Positions 1-8,603 of a stretch of DNA of 64,000 bases are shown here, one piece after another. Each line of letters starts with the position of its first letter. Positions within the stretch are counted from its first letter, which is position 1. This DNA comes from Streptomyces lavendulae subsp. lavendulae (GTDB lineage: Bacteria; Actinomycetota; Actinomycetes; Streptomycetales; Streptomycetaceae). The stretch covers positions 4,340,001 through 4,404,000 of the forward strand of contig NZ_CP024985.1 in the NCBI RefSeq assembly GCF_002803845.1, in the 5' to 3' direction. The notes below the pieces were generated by a model. That model had not been told where the DNA came from. It did no database searches and saw only the letters and a program-made list of their open reading frames with translations. The translations under genes and the position numbers were made by a program.

Positions 1-784
1 CGCCCAGGGCGGTGGCACCGAAGGCGCGCCACTTCCCGGCGCGCCAGCACAGGACGAACAGCGCCCCGAGCAGCAGCACCGGATAGAGCTTGGCCGCGGT
101 CGCGAGGCCGATGAGGACACCGGCGAGCAACGGGCGGCTGCGCGACCACATCAGCATCGCGACGGCGGCCAGGGCGACGGCCGGCAGGTCCCAGTTGACG
201 GTCGCGTTGAGGGCGAGCGCCGGGGCCAGGGCGACGAGCAGGGCGTCCCAAGGACGTCGGCGGTGGGTACGGGCGACGCACACGGCGATCACCACCGCGC
301 AGGCCATCAGCATGCCCGCGTTGACCATCCAGTACATCTGCTCGCGGTGCTGGATGCTCCCCGAGGAGGGGGTCAGCCATGCGGCGACCTGCATGAAGGC
401 ACCGGTGAGCACCGGGTACTCCAGGTACTGCATGCCGCCGTACTTCGGGTCGGCCGCGACGTCGGGGAAGCGGTCGAAGTAGGGCACGAGCCCGTCGGCG
501 AAGCCGCGGGCGGAGTACAGGTGCGGGATGTCGGAGTAGCAGGCGTGCGTGTACTGCGAGCCCGCTCCCCGGAACCACGCCCAGTCGTAGCAGGGCAGCT
601 TCTGCACCATGCCGAGCGCGAACATGCCGATGACGACGAGGACCACGACGCGGACCGGTGCCAGCCAGTGGCCGCCCAGCCGTGCGCGGCGGCCGATGGG
701 GCCGCCGATGAGCTCGCTGCCGGCGGCGGCGACCTCGTCCTGCTGGGTGGGCAGTACGGGACGGTCCTCGTGCACCTTGGTCAT
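1..784 (-). CDS. GT87-like integral membrane glycosyltransferase, partial (3' end cut)
   Basis: The frame opens at an ATG (784-782) behind an AGGA Shine-Dalgarno sequence and runs off the left edge, giving 261 residues without a stop. A hydrophilic N-terminus (about 40 residues) is followed by hydrophobic helices, a long extracytoplasmic loop rich in aromatic residues and cysteine, and further helices. This resembles polyprenol-phosphate-mannose-dependent GT87 mannosyltransferases of actinobacteria. It lies just downstream of the class A PBP on the same strand, as the membrane protein Rv0051 follows ponA1 in M. tuberculosis. The substrate cannot be deduced from the sequence, and the GT87 assignment rests on overall look and neighbourhood. 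Confidence 0.7.
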   Translation of the reverse strand, partial: MTKVHEDRPVLPTQQDEVAAAGSELIGGPIGRRARLGGHWLAPVRVVVLVVIGMFALGMVQKLPCYDWAWFRGAGSQYTHACYSDIPHLYSARGFADGLVPYFDRFPDVAADPKYGGMQYLEYPVLTGAFMQVAAWLTPSSGSIQHREQMYWMVNAGMLMACAVVIAVCVARTHRRRPWDALLVALAPALALNATVNWDLPAVALAAVAMLMWSRSRPLLAGVLIGLATAAKLYPVLLLGALFVLCWRAGKWRAFGATALG

Positions 785-815
785 GCGCTCATCCTGCCGT
801 ACCGGGCCGGACGCG

Positions 816-852
816 CGGGAGGGCCGCCGCACGGGGTGCGACGGCCCTCCCG
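816..852 (-). terminator. Hairpin after the class A PBP gene
   Basis: CGGGAGGGCCG (816-826) pairs with CGGCCCTCCCG (842-852), and the stem continues inward past one mismatch. It sits between the PBP stop codon and the start of the downstream glycosyltransferase. It has no clear U tract, as is common for Streptomyces terminators. Confidence 0.6.
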
Positions 853-871
853 GGGTGGGGCGGGTGCGGGA

Positions 872-3478
872 TCAGCCCCCGCCACCGATGGTGGCGCCCC
901 AGTTGGTCACTCCGCCGGGCCGGCCGGGCCGGCCGGTGGGGGGTGTCGTGGGCTGTCCGGTGGTGCCGCCGGCGGGGAGGCCGCCGCCGTTGCCGCCGTT
1001 GGTGTTGCCGCCGTTGCCGTTCCCGCCGTTGCCCGTGCCCGCGGCCGTCTGGGGGTCGCAGTAGAGCTTCCACGGCTTGCAGGACGGCTTGCCGCCGTCG
1101 GACGGGGACGGGGAGACCATCGAGGGGGAGGGCGACACGGAGGCCGAGGGCGAGGCCGAGGGCGAGGGGACCGCCGCCGGGGTGGGCGTCGGGGCGCCGG
1201 CCGCGTCCGCGATGACGCCGATGTCCTCGGCCTCCGGGAAGTCCTTGGCCGGGGTGCCCTTGAGGGCCTCGCGCATGTACTCGGTCCAGATCACGGCCGG
1301 GATGTCACCACCGTGGATGGAGTCGACGCCGCCCACGTGGTTCATGGACAGCAGCTTGCGGTCCTTGCCCTTGGCGTTCGGGTCGTTGCGGAAGAGCGTC
1401 ACCGAGGTGGACAGCTGCGGGGTGTAGCCGACGAACCAGGCCGACTTGTTCTGGTCGGTGGTGCCGGTCTTGCCCGCGGCGGGGCGGCCGAGCTTCTTCG
1501 CCTTGGTGCCGGTGCCGTTCTCGACGACGTTCTGGAGCACCTTGGTGATGTTGTTCGCGACGGCGTCGTCCATGGCGCGGGCCTCCTTGGGAGGCCCGAA
1601 GCCGGGCAGGGTCTTGCCGTCCTTCTGGACCGTCTGCACCGAGTAGGGCTCGCGGTGCGTACCGGACGCGGCGAAGGTGGCGTACGAGTCGGCCATCCGG
1701 ATGGCGCTCGGGGTCGAGGTGCCCAGGGCGAAGGAGGCGTTGTCGTTCTCGTCCATCGACTCCTCCAGGATGCCGGTGGACTTCGCGACGGAGCGGACCT
1801 TGCTGTGGCCGACGTCGAAGACGAGCTGGGCGAACGGCACGTTGATCGACTGCCGCATCGCCTCGTTGAGGGTCACGTAGCCGTGGGCCTCGGGGCTCTC
1901 GTTCTTCTGCCGGAAGGGCTTGCCGTCCTTGTCGAGGAGCGGCTTGCCCTCGCGGTTGTTGATCACCGTGAGGTCGTCGGCGTTGTACTTGCTGTCGATC
2001 GAGATGCCCGAGCCCTTGGAGTTCTGGGTGCCGTACTCCAGGGCGGCGGCCAGCACGTACGGCTTCCAGGTCGAGCCGACCGGGACGCCGGAGGTGTTGG
2101 CGTTGTTGGTGAAGTGCTTCTGGTCGAAGCCGGGGCCGCCGTACAGGGCGACGATCGCGCCGGACTTCACGTCGACCGAGGCCGCGCCGAACTGGACGAA
2201 GGTGTCGTACTCGGGGCGGGCCTTCTCGTCGAGGAAGTCGTTGCGGGTGTCCTCCACCGCCTTGACCAGCGCGTCCACCCGGGGCTTCTCGAAGGTGGTG
2301 CGGATCGTGTAGCCGCCGAGGGCCATCTTCTCGGCGCTGATGTCGCCGGTCTTCATGACGTACGACTTGGCGACGTCGACGAGGTAGCCGATCTGGCCGG
2401 TCAGGCCGCGGCCCTGCGCCAGGTCGACGCGTTCGGGGAAGTCCTTGTACTTGTCCCGCTCGGACTGCTCCATCCGCCCGACCGCGACCTCGCGGTCGAG
2501 GACCCAGGCCCAGCGCAGGCGGGCCCGCTTCTCGTTGGCCTCGGGGGTCGCCGCGGCGCCGACGCCGCCGTCCGGGTTGTAGAGGTTGGGGCCCTTGAGC
2601 ATGGAGGCGAGGAAGGCGCTCTCGGACGGGTTGAGGTCCTTGGCGTCCTTGCCGAAGTAGGCCCGCGCGGCAGCCTGGATGCCGTAGGCGTCCCGGCCGT
2701 AGTAGGCGGTGTTCAGGTAGCCGGCGAGGACGGTGTTCTTCTCCTCGGACATGCCCAGCTTGATCGAGATGAAGAGCTCGGTGACCTTGCGCTTCAGGGT
2801 CTGCTCGGAGTCCAGGTACATGTTCTTCACGTACTGCTGGGTGATCGTCGAGCCGCCCTGGGTGGATCCGCCGGTGGCCATGTTGACCACGGCACGGGCG
2901 ATGCCCATCGGGTCGACGCCCTTGTCCGTCTCGAAGGACTCGTTCTCGGCGGCGATCACGGCATTCCGCATCGACACGGGAATCTGGTCGATCGGCACGA
3001 TCTGGCGGTTCGTGGAACCGCCCGTCGCGACCATCTGGGTGCCGTCGGACCACTCGAAGACGTTGTTCTGCGCCTGGGCCGCCTTGTTCGGGTCGGGCGT
3101 CCCCACGCTGGCGATACCGATGCCGGCACCGGCCACGATGACCGCGAAGAAGCCGAGCGCGGTGCCCCCGACCAGCTTCCAGGAGGGCACGAAACGCTTC
3201 CAGCCCTCCTTCTCGGCCCGCGGGTAATTGATGAGACGACCGCCCTTGCCCCCCTTCCCACCTGGGCGGCTGCGGCCCGCGGCGCCCCGCTGGGCGGCCC
3301 GGCGGGCGTCGGCGCGGCTGCCCGGCGGAGTCTGCCCGGCAGCCGGGCCGAGGGACGAGGCGGTGGGCACGTCCCGCCCGGGGCCGGAGCCCCGTCCGGG
3401 GTGCGGCTGGGCAGCCCGGCGGGGGGCGGCGCGGCCGCCACCTTGGGGTTGCGGTGGTTTGCGGCGGTGCTCGCTCAT
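872..3478 (-). CDS. ponA: Bifunctional class A penicillin-binding protein (PBP1-type transglycosylase/transpeptidase)
   Basis: This 868-residue protein polymerises glycan strands from lipid II and cross-links them outside the membrane. A basic, Pro/Arg-rich cytoplasmic tail is followed by one membrane helix (about residues 96-122). The GT51 domain contains the AAENESF catalytic-glutamate motif (about 173). The transpeptidase domain has STWK as SxxK (about 465), SIN as SxN (about 540) and KTGTT (about 666). A Pro/Ser-rich and then Gly/Asn-rich low-complexity tail ends the protein, as in many actinobacterial PBPs. The ATG at 3478 is preferred over an upstream in-frame ATG (3595) because a GAGGAG ribosome site precedes it. 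The gene is divergent from the padR gene. Confidence 0.95.
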   Translation of the reverse strand: MSEHRRKPPQPQGGGRAAPRRAAQPHPGRGSGPGRDVPTASSLGPAAGQTPPGSRADARRAAQRGAAGRSRPGGKGGKGGRLINYPRAEKEGWKRFVPSWKLVGGTALGFFAVIVAGAGIGIASVGTPDPNKAAQAQNNVFEWSDGTQMVATGGSTNRQIVPIDQIPVSMRNAVIAAENESFETDKGVDPMGIARAVVNMATGGSTQGGSTITQQYVKNMYLDSEQTLKRKVTELFISIKLGMSEEKNTVLAGYLNTAYYGRDAYGIQAAARAYFGKDAKDLNPSESAFLASMLKGPNLYNPDGGVGAAATPEANEKRARLRWAWVLDREVAVGRMEQSERDKYKDFPERVDLAQGRGLTGQIGYLVDVAKSYVMKTGDISAEKMALGGYTIRTTFEKPRVDALVKAVEDTRNDFLDEKARPEYDTFVQFGAASVDVKSGAIVALYGGPGFDQKHFTNNANTSGVPVGSTWKPYVLAAALEYGTQNSKGSGISIDSKYNADDLTVINNREGKPLLDKDGKPFRQKNESPEAHGYVTLNEAMRQSINVPFAQLVFDVGHSKVRSVAKSTGILEESMDENDNASFALGTSTPSAIRMADSYATFAASGTHREPYSVQTVQKDGKTLPGFGPPKEARAMDDAVANNITKVLQNVVENGTGTKAKKLGRPAAGKTGTTDQNKSAWFVGYTPQLSTSVTLFRNDPNAKGKDRKLLSMNHVGGVDSIHGGDIPAVIWTEYMREALKGTPAKDFPEAEDIGVIADAAGAPTPTPAAVPSPSASPSASVSPSPSMVSPSPSDGGKPSCKPWKLYCDPQTAAGTGNGGNGNGGNTNGGNGGGLPAGGTTGQPTTPPTGRPGRPGGVTNWGATIGGGG

Positions 3479-3690
3479 CGAACGACTACTCCTCGGGCAG
3501 GCGAGTGGCCTGGAAGCGGCAGATGATTCCGGTTCCCCCGGTGTCTTGCCGCACAGACTACGCACGGTCAAAACCCAACCAGTGCCGAAGTTCACCCCAA
3601 ATCAGGCAACCTGCGTCGTACGAATTGGTGATGTGACGCCGGTCACCACGTCGCCCCTTGTCGCCGACGGCCACCCGTTCTATCGTCTGG

Positions 3691-3709
3691 ATGTATCGAG
3701 CCGATACAT
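3691..3709. promoter_or_regulatory. Probable PadR operator (perfect 8-bp inverted repeat)
   Basis: ATGTATCG-AGC-CGATACAT is a perfect dyad 40 bp upstream of the padR start codon. PadR-family regulators typically bind ATGT...ACAT dyads in their own promoters, so autorepression is the simplest reading. The site also lies in the divergent ponA upstream region. Binding is inferred. Confidence 0.65.
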
Positions 3710-3748
3710 CAGCTCGGCATAAACTCAGAGGCAGAGAGGAGCAGGCGG

Positions 3749-4351
3749 ATGAGCAGGCGCTCAGGCATCCTCGAATTCGCCGTCCTCGGCCTGCTTCGCG
3801 AATCCCCCATGCACGGGTACGAGCTGCGCAAGCGGCTCAACACCTCACTGGGGGTCTTCAGGGCGTTCAGCTACGGGACTCTCTATCCCTGCCTCAAGAC
3901 GCTGGTCGCCAACGGCTGGTTGATCGAGGAGCCGGGCAACGCCCCGGAAGACGCCGTCGCCGCTTCACTCGCAGGGCGCCGCGCCAAGATCGTCTACCGG
4001 TTGACGGCCGCGGGCAAGCAGCACTTCGAAGAGCTCCTCTCCCACACCGGCCCGGACACCTGGGAGGACGAGTCCTTCGCCGCCCGCTTCGCCTTCTTCG
4101 GCCAGACCGAACGAGAAGTGCGGATGCGCGTGCTGGAGGGCCGCCGCAGCCGGCTGGAGGAGCGCCTGGAGAAGATGCGCGCCTCCCTCGCCCGGACACG
4201 GGAGCGCCTCGACGACTACACGCTTGAGCTGCAGCGCCACGGAATGGAATCCGTGGAGCGTGAAGTGCGCTGGCTGAACGAGCTCATCGAGAGCGAGCGG
4301 GCGGGACGGGACCAGAGACGTCCCGGTCCGCCCGACGAAACTGCAAAGTGA
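3749..4351 (+). CDS. PadR-family transcriptional regulator
   Basis: This 200-residue protein has the N-terminal PadR winged helix (hydrophobic start, LRESPMHGYELRKRL, then the YGTLYPCLKTL recognition region). A C-terminal helical dimerisation region of the Vir_act_alpha_C type (about residues 100-185) ends in a charged tail. AGAGAGGAG precedes the ATG. It lies 50 bp upstream of inositol-phosphate synthase, the same pairing as Rv0047c-ino1 in M. tuberculosis. It therefore probably regulates inositol synthesis as well as itself. The effector is unknown. Confidence 0.93.
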   Translation: MSRRSGILEFAVLGLLRESPMHGYELRKRLNTSLGVFRAFSYGTLYPCLKTLVANGWLIEEPGNAPEDAVAASLAGRRAKIVYRLTAAGKQHFEELLSHTGPDTWEDESFAARFAFFGQTEREVRMRVLEGRRSRLEERLEKMRASLARTRERLDDYTLELQRHGMESVEREVRWLNELIESERAGRDQRRPGPPDETAK

Positions 4352-4401
4352 GGCCTGCATCTCGCAGGCCTCGTTCCGAGAACAAACAGGGAGCAACCGG
4401 A

Positions 4402-5484
4402 ATGGGTTCGGTTCGCGTAGCCATCGTCGGCGTGGGCAACTGCGCCGCCTCGCTGGTGCAGGGCGTCGAGTACTACAAGGACGCCGACCCGGCGGCCAAG
4501 GTCCCCGGTCTGATGCACGTCCAGTTCGGCGACTACCACGTGCGTGACATCGAGTTCGTCGCCGCGTTCGACGTCGACGCGAAGAAGGTCGGCCTCGACC
4601 TCTCGGACGCCATCGGCGCCAGCGAGAACAACACCATCAAGATCTGCGACGTCCCGAACGCGGGCGTGACCGTGCAGCGCGGCCACACCCTGGACGGCCT
4701 GGGCAAGTACTACCGCCTGACCATCGAGGAGTCCGCCGAGGCCCCGGTCGACGTGGTCCAGGTCCTCAAGGACCGTCAGGTCGACGTCCTGATCTGCTAC
4801 CTCCCCGTCGGTTCCGAGGACGCGGCGAAGTTCTACGCCCAGTGCGCCATCGACGCCAAGGTCGCCTTCGTCAACGCCCTCCCGGTCTTCATCGCCGGCA
4901 CCAAGGAGTGGGCGGACAAGTTCACCGAGGCCGGTGTCCCGATCGTCGGCGACGACATCAAGTCGCAGGTCGGCGCCACCATCACGCACCGCGTGATGGC
5001 CAAGCTGTTCGAGGACCGCGGTGTCCGTCTTGAGCGCACCATGCAGCTCAACGTCGGCGGCAACATGGACTTCAAGAACATGCTGGAGCGCGACCGCCTG
5101 GAGTCGAAGAAGATCTCCAAGACGCAGGCCGTCACCTCGCAGATCCCCGACCGTGAGCTCGGCGAGAAGAACGTCCACATCGGCCCGTCCGACTACGTCG
5201 CGTGGCTCGACGACCGCAAGTGGGCCTACGTCCGCCTCGAAGGCCGCGCCTTCGGCGACGTCCCGCTGAACCTTGAGTACAAGCTTGAGGTGTGGGACTC
5301 CCCGAACTCCGCCGGTGTCATCATCGACGCTCTGCGCGCCGCGAAGATCGCCAAGGACCGTGGCGTCGGTGGCCCCATCCTGTCGGCCTCCAGCTACTTC
5401 ATGAAGTCCCCGCCGGTGCAGTACTTCGACGACGAGGCCTACGCGAACGTCGAGAAGTTCATCAAGGGCGAGGTCGAGCGCTAG
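4402..5484 (+). CDS. ino1: Inositol-3-phosphate synthase
   Basis: The enzyme isomerises glucose 6-phosphate to 1L-myo-inositol 1-phosphate with NAD, the first step toward mycothiol and phosphatidylinositol in actinobacteria. The 360-residue product matches the short prokaryotic family. The N-terminal dinucleotide-binding segment reads VAIVGVGNCAAS, and the catalytic-domain stretch with DDIKSQVGAT and LNVGGNMDF follows. The start at 4402 is chosen because the family begins at this point and GGGAGC lies upstream; an in-frame ATG at 4348 would overlap padR. A strong hairpin ends the transcript. Confidence 0.96.
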   Translation: MGSVRVAIVGVGNCAASLVQGVEYYKDADPAAKVPGLMHVQFGDYHVRDIEFVAAFDVDAKKVGLDLSDAIGASENNTIKICDVPNAGVTVQRGHTLDGLGKYYRLTIEESAEAPVDVVQVLKDRQVDVLICYLPVGSEDAAKFYAQCAIDAKVAFVNALPVFIAGTKEWADKFTEAGVPIVGDDIKSQVGATITHRVMAKLFEDRGVRLERTMQLNVGGNMDFKNMLERDRLESKKISKTQAVTSQIPDRELGEKNVHIGPSDYVAWLDDRKWAYVRLEGRAFGDVPLNLEYKLEVWDSPNSAGVIIDALRAAKIAKDRGVGGPILSASSYFMKSPPVQYFDDEAYANVEKFIKGEVER

Positions 5485-5531
5485 CCGAAACCCAGGGTCC
5501 TGACGGACATCTGGTCTTCGACTGTTCTTCC

Positions 5532-5571
5532 GCCGAGGGTCCCCGGGCAAATGTGCCCGGGGACCCTCGGC
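5532..5571 (+). terminator. Rho-independent-like hairpin after ino1
   Basis: Perfect 18-bp arms (5532-5549 and 5554-5571) enclose a 4-base AATG loop. It lies about 50 bp after the ino1 stop codon and overlaps the start region of the next gene. Confidence 0.85.
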
Positions 5572-5590
5572 GTGTGTGACCCTTGCCCTC

Positions 5591-6865
5591 ATGGCTGTCG
5601 TAGGTGATCTGCGCGTACTCCTGCGCCTGAGGGACTTCCGCAACCTGCTGGCCGTACGGCTGCTCTCCCAGGCCGCCGACGGGGTCTTCCAGGTGGCCCT
5701 CGCCACCTACGTGGTCTTCTCCCCGGAGAAGCAGACCTCGCCCGCGGCCATCGCCTCGGCCATGGCCGTCCTGCTGCTGCCCTACTCCGTGGTCGGTCCG
5801 TTCGCCGGCGTACTGCTGGACCGGTGGCGCCGCCGGCAGGTGTTCCTCTACGGCAACCTGCTGCGGGCCCTGCTCGCCTGCGTGACCGGCGTGCTGATCG
5901 TGGTGCACGCACCCGACTGGCTCTTCTACGCCTCCGCGCTGTCGGTGACCGCCGTCAACCGCTTCGTCCTGGCCGGCCTCTCCGCCTCGCTGCCCAGGGT
6001 CGTCGGCCCCGGCCAGCTTGTCACCGCGAACGCCCTCTCTCCCACGGCCGGGACCCTGGCGGCGACCGCCGGTGGCGGGCTCGCCTTCCTCGTGAGGCTG
6101 CTCGTCTCCGACTCGAACGCCCTGGTCGTCCTCCTCGGCGCCGCCCTCTACCTGTGCGCGGGCCTGGCCGCCCTGAGGCTGGCCATCGGCCTCCTCGGCC
6201 CCGACCACCCTCCGGGCATCGTCCACCCCTCGATGGCCGAAGGGGTCGCCCTCACGGCACGGGGCATGGTCGAGGGGATCCGGCACCTGGCCGCCCGCCG
6301 CGAGGCCGCCCAGGCGCTCACCGCGATGACCCTGATGCGGTTCTGCTACGGGGCCCTGTTCGTGATGCTGCTCATGCTCTGCCGCTACGCCTGGTCGGAC
6401 AACGAGGCCGACGGCCTGGCCCTGCTGGGCACGGCCATCGGGATCTCCGGCGCGGGCTTCTTCGCCGCCGCCGTCGTCACCCCCTGGTGCGTCGGCCGGC
6501 TGGGCACCCGTAGGTGGATGGCCCTGTGTGCCGCCGGGGCGGCCGTCCTGGTCCCCGCCCTCGGGCTGGCCTTCGAGCCCGGGCCGATGCTCGTCGCCGC
6601 GTTCGTCCTCGGCCTGGCCACCCAGGGAGTCAAGATCTCCACCGACACCGTCGTGCAGTCCCAGGTGGAGGACGACTTCCGCGGGCGGGTCTTCTCCGTC
6701 TACGACGTCCTGGTCAACGTGGCCTTCGTCGGCGCGGCCGCCGTGGCCGCCCTGATGCTCCCGGCCGACGGCCGCTCCGCGGCGCTGGTCGTGAGCGTGG
6801 CCGTCCTCTACGCCCTCACGGCGCTGATGCTCCGGCGCCGGGTCGATGTTTCACGTGAAACATGA
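5591..6865 (+). CDS. MFS transporter (MFS_3/Mef-type exporter)
   Basis: This 424-residue protein has about 12 hydrophobic segments. The FRNLLAVRLLSQAADG entry helix and the LLDRWRRRQV loop between helices 2 and 3 are typical of macrolide/tetracycline-type MFS_3 exporters. The substrate is unknown. A GTG at 5576 is an alternative start, but it touches the ino1 terminator; neither start has a strong ribosome site. The last codons are a perfect parS site read as VSRET before TGA. It converges with the CCA-adding enzyme gene. Confidence 0.85.
   Translation: MAVVGDLRVLLRLRDFRNLLAVRLLSQAADGVFQVALATYVVFSPEKQTSPAAIASAMAVLLLPYSVVGPFAGVLLDRWRRRQVFLYGNLLRALLACVTGVLIVVHAPDWLFYASALSVTAVNRFVLAGLSASLPRVVGPGQLVTANALSPTAGTLAATAGGGLAFLVRLLVSDSNALVVLLGAALYLCAGLAALRLAIGLLGPDHPPGIVHPSMAEGVALTARGMVEGIRHLAARREAAQALTAMTLMRFCYGALFVMLLMLCRYAWSDNEADGLALLGTAIGISGAGFFAAAVVTPWCVGRLGTRRWMALCAAGAAVLVPALGLAFEPGPMLVAAFVLGLATQGVKISTDTVVQSQVEDDFRGRVFSVYDVLVNVAFVGAAAVAALMLPADGRSAALVVSVAVLYALTALMLRRRVDVSRET
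6848..6861. other. parS: parS site 1 (perfect, at the 3' end of the MFS gene)
   Basis: GTTTCACGTGAAAC, the 14-bp ParB target of Streptomyces and most bacteria. It encodes the VSRET C-terminus of the MFS protein. Its centre is 48 bp from parS site 2. Confidence 0.95.
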
Positions 6866-6876
6866 ACCCGGACGCC

Positions 6877-6928
6877 CATGGCGGTCGGCGCCGATGTTTC
6901 ACGTGAAACATCGGCGCCGACCGCCATG
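6877..6928. terminator. 52-bp perfect palindrome with parS at its centre; likely bidirectional terminator
   Basis: All 26 bp of each arm pair around the centre between 6902 and 6903. It lies between the convergent MFS (+) and CCA (-) genes, where a two-way terminator is expected. The innermost 14 bp are parS site 2. Confidence 0.8.
6896..6909. other. parS: parS site 2 (perfect, intergenic)
   Basis: GTTTCACGTGAAAC at the exact centre of the 52-bp palindrome between convergent genes. It is a presumed ParB nucleation site. Confidence 0.95.
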
Positions 6929-6957
6929 CGGGACGCCCCCGGACGGTGGACCGCAGA

Positions 6958-8418
6958 TCAGCTCTGGGCGGCCCGGGCCTCCTGGGCCTCCCACCACTCC
7001 TTGAGGGCCACCACGGCGGCGTCGTGGCCCATCGGGCCGTTCTCCAGCCGCAGCTCCAGCAGGAACGCGTACGCCTTGCCCACCATCGGCCCCGGGCTGA
7101 TCTCCAGCACCCGCTGGATCTCGTTGCCGTCCAGGTCCGGGCGGATCGCGTCGAGCTCCTCCTGCTCCTGGAGCTGCGCGATCCGCTCCTCCAGACCGTC
7201 GTAGGTCCGGGACAGCGCGTTGGCCTTGCGCTTGTTGCGCGTGGTGCAGTCCGACCGGGTCAGCTTGTGCAGCCGCTCCAGCAGCGGGCCCGCGTCGCGC
7301 ACATAGCGCCGCACCGCCGAGTCCGTCCACTCCCCGTCCCCGTAGCCGTGGAAGCGCAGGTGCAGCTCCACGAGCCGGGACACGTCCTTGACCATGTCGT
7401 TGGAGTACTTCAGCGCGGTCATGCGCTTCTTGGTCATCTTGGCGCCCACCACCTCGTGGTGGTGGAAGGAGACACGGCCGTCGCTCTCGAAGCGCCGGGT
7501 CCGGGGCTTGCCGATGTCGTGGAGCAGGGCCGCCAGCCGCAGGACGAGGTCCGGGCCGTCCTCCTCCAGCGCGATCGCCTGCTCCAGCACGATCAGCGAG
7601 TGGTCGTAGACGTCCTTGTGCCGGTGGTGCTCGTCCCTCTCCAGCCGCAGCGCGGGCAGCTCGGGGAGCACCCGGTCCGCGAGGCCGGTGTCCACGAGCA
7701 GGCCCAGGCCTTTGCGGGGGTGTGCGGACAGCAGCAGCTTGTTCAGCTCGCCCTGCACCCGTTCCGCGGAGACGATCTCGATCCGGTCGGACATCTCGCG
7801 CATGGCGGCCACCACCTCGGGGGCGACCTCGAAGTCCAGCTGCGCGGCGAACCGGGCCGCGCGCAGCATGCGCAGCGGATCGTCGGAGAAGGACTCCTCC
7901 GGGGTGCCCGGGGTCCGCAGCACGCCGGCGGCCAGGTCCTCCAGGCCTCCGTGCGGGTCGACGAACTGCTGCTCCGGCAGGGCCAGGGCCATGGCGTTGA
8001 CGGTGAAGTCGCGCCGGACCAGGTCCTGCTCGATGGAGTCGCCGTAGGAGACCTCGGGCTTGCGCGAGGTGCGGTCGTACGCCTCCGAGCGGTACGTGGT
8101 CACCTCGATCTGGAAGCCGTCCTTCTGCGCGCCGACGGTGCCGAAGGCGATGCCGACGTCCCACACCGAGTCGGCCCACGGCCGGACGATCTTGAGTACG
8201 TCCTGGGGGCGGGCATCGGTGGTGAAGTCGAGATCGTTGCCGAGACGCCCGAGCAGCGCGTCGCGGACGGACCCGCCGACCAGGGCGAGGCGGAAGCCCG
8301 CCTCCTGGAAGCGGCGGCCGAGCTCGTCGGCGACAGGGGCGACCCGCAGCAGTTCGCTGACCGCGCGGCGCTGCACCTGACTCAGGGCACTGGGGGTGTC
8401 TTCATTGGCGTTCGGCAC
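6958..8418 (-). CDS. cca: CCA-adding tRNA nucleotidyltransferase (class II polymerase beta/HD)
   Basis: This 486-residue enzyme adds or repairs the 3'-CCA of tRNAs. The head domain has LVGGSVRDALLGR and the metal-binding NDLDFTT motif. An RNA- and substrate-binding region (DPLRMLRAARFAAQL) follows, and a C-terminal HD domain has LLHDIGKPRTR. The GTG at 8418 (protein starting VPNANED) fits the usual N-terminus; upstream in-frame codons to 8583 look non-coding, and no strong ribosome site is visible. It corresponds to pcnA (Rv3907c), which also adjoins the DUF6049-MurJ block in mycobacteria. It is divergent from that block here. Confidence 0.93.
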   Translation of the reverse strand: MPNANEDTPSALSQVQRRAVSELLRVAPVADELGRRFQEAGFRLALVGGSVRDALLGRLGNDLDFTTDARPQDVLKIVRPWADSVWDVGIAFGTVGAQKDGFQIEVTTYRSEAYDRTSRKPEVSYGDSIEQDLVRRDFTVNAMALALPEQQFVDPHGGLEDLAAGVLRTPGTPEESFSDDPLRMLRAARFAAQLDFEVAPEVVAAMREMSDRIEIVSAERVQGELNKLLLSAHPRKGLGLLVDTGLADRVLPELPALRLERDEHHRHKDVYDHSLIVLEQAIALEEDGPDLVLRLAALLHDIGKPRTRRFESDGRVSFHHHEVVGAKMTKKRMTALKYSNDMVKDVSRLVELHLRFHGYGDGEWTDSAVRRYVRDAGPLLERLHKLTRSDCTTRNKRKANALSRTYDGLEERIAQLQEQEELDAIRPDLDGNEIQRVLEISPGPMVGKAYAFLLELRLENGPMGHDAAVVALKEWWEAQEARAAQS

Positions 8419-8603
8419 AACAGAAAAGGGTACGTGGCCCGCCCGGCAGGGGCTTCCCCGTTTCCCGGCGCCCCTCCGTTCCGGTACCCCCGGCCCGTGG
8501 CGATCATGTGGAGCAAGGCGCGGCACTCGCGCACAGCGCACCTCGTTACCATTCGTGGACGCAGAAACGACGACCACTGACACTTCGAGGGACGGGCGAG
8601 CGC

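Noticed and set aside
263..3526. Very long plus-strand open frame of 1087 codons opposite the PBP gene
   Set aside because: It is a high-G+C antisense shadow of the class A PBP; its product is compositionally biased, with no recognisable domain, while the opposite strand has all PBP motifs.
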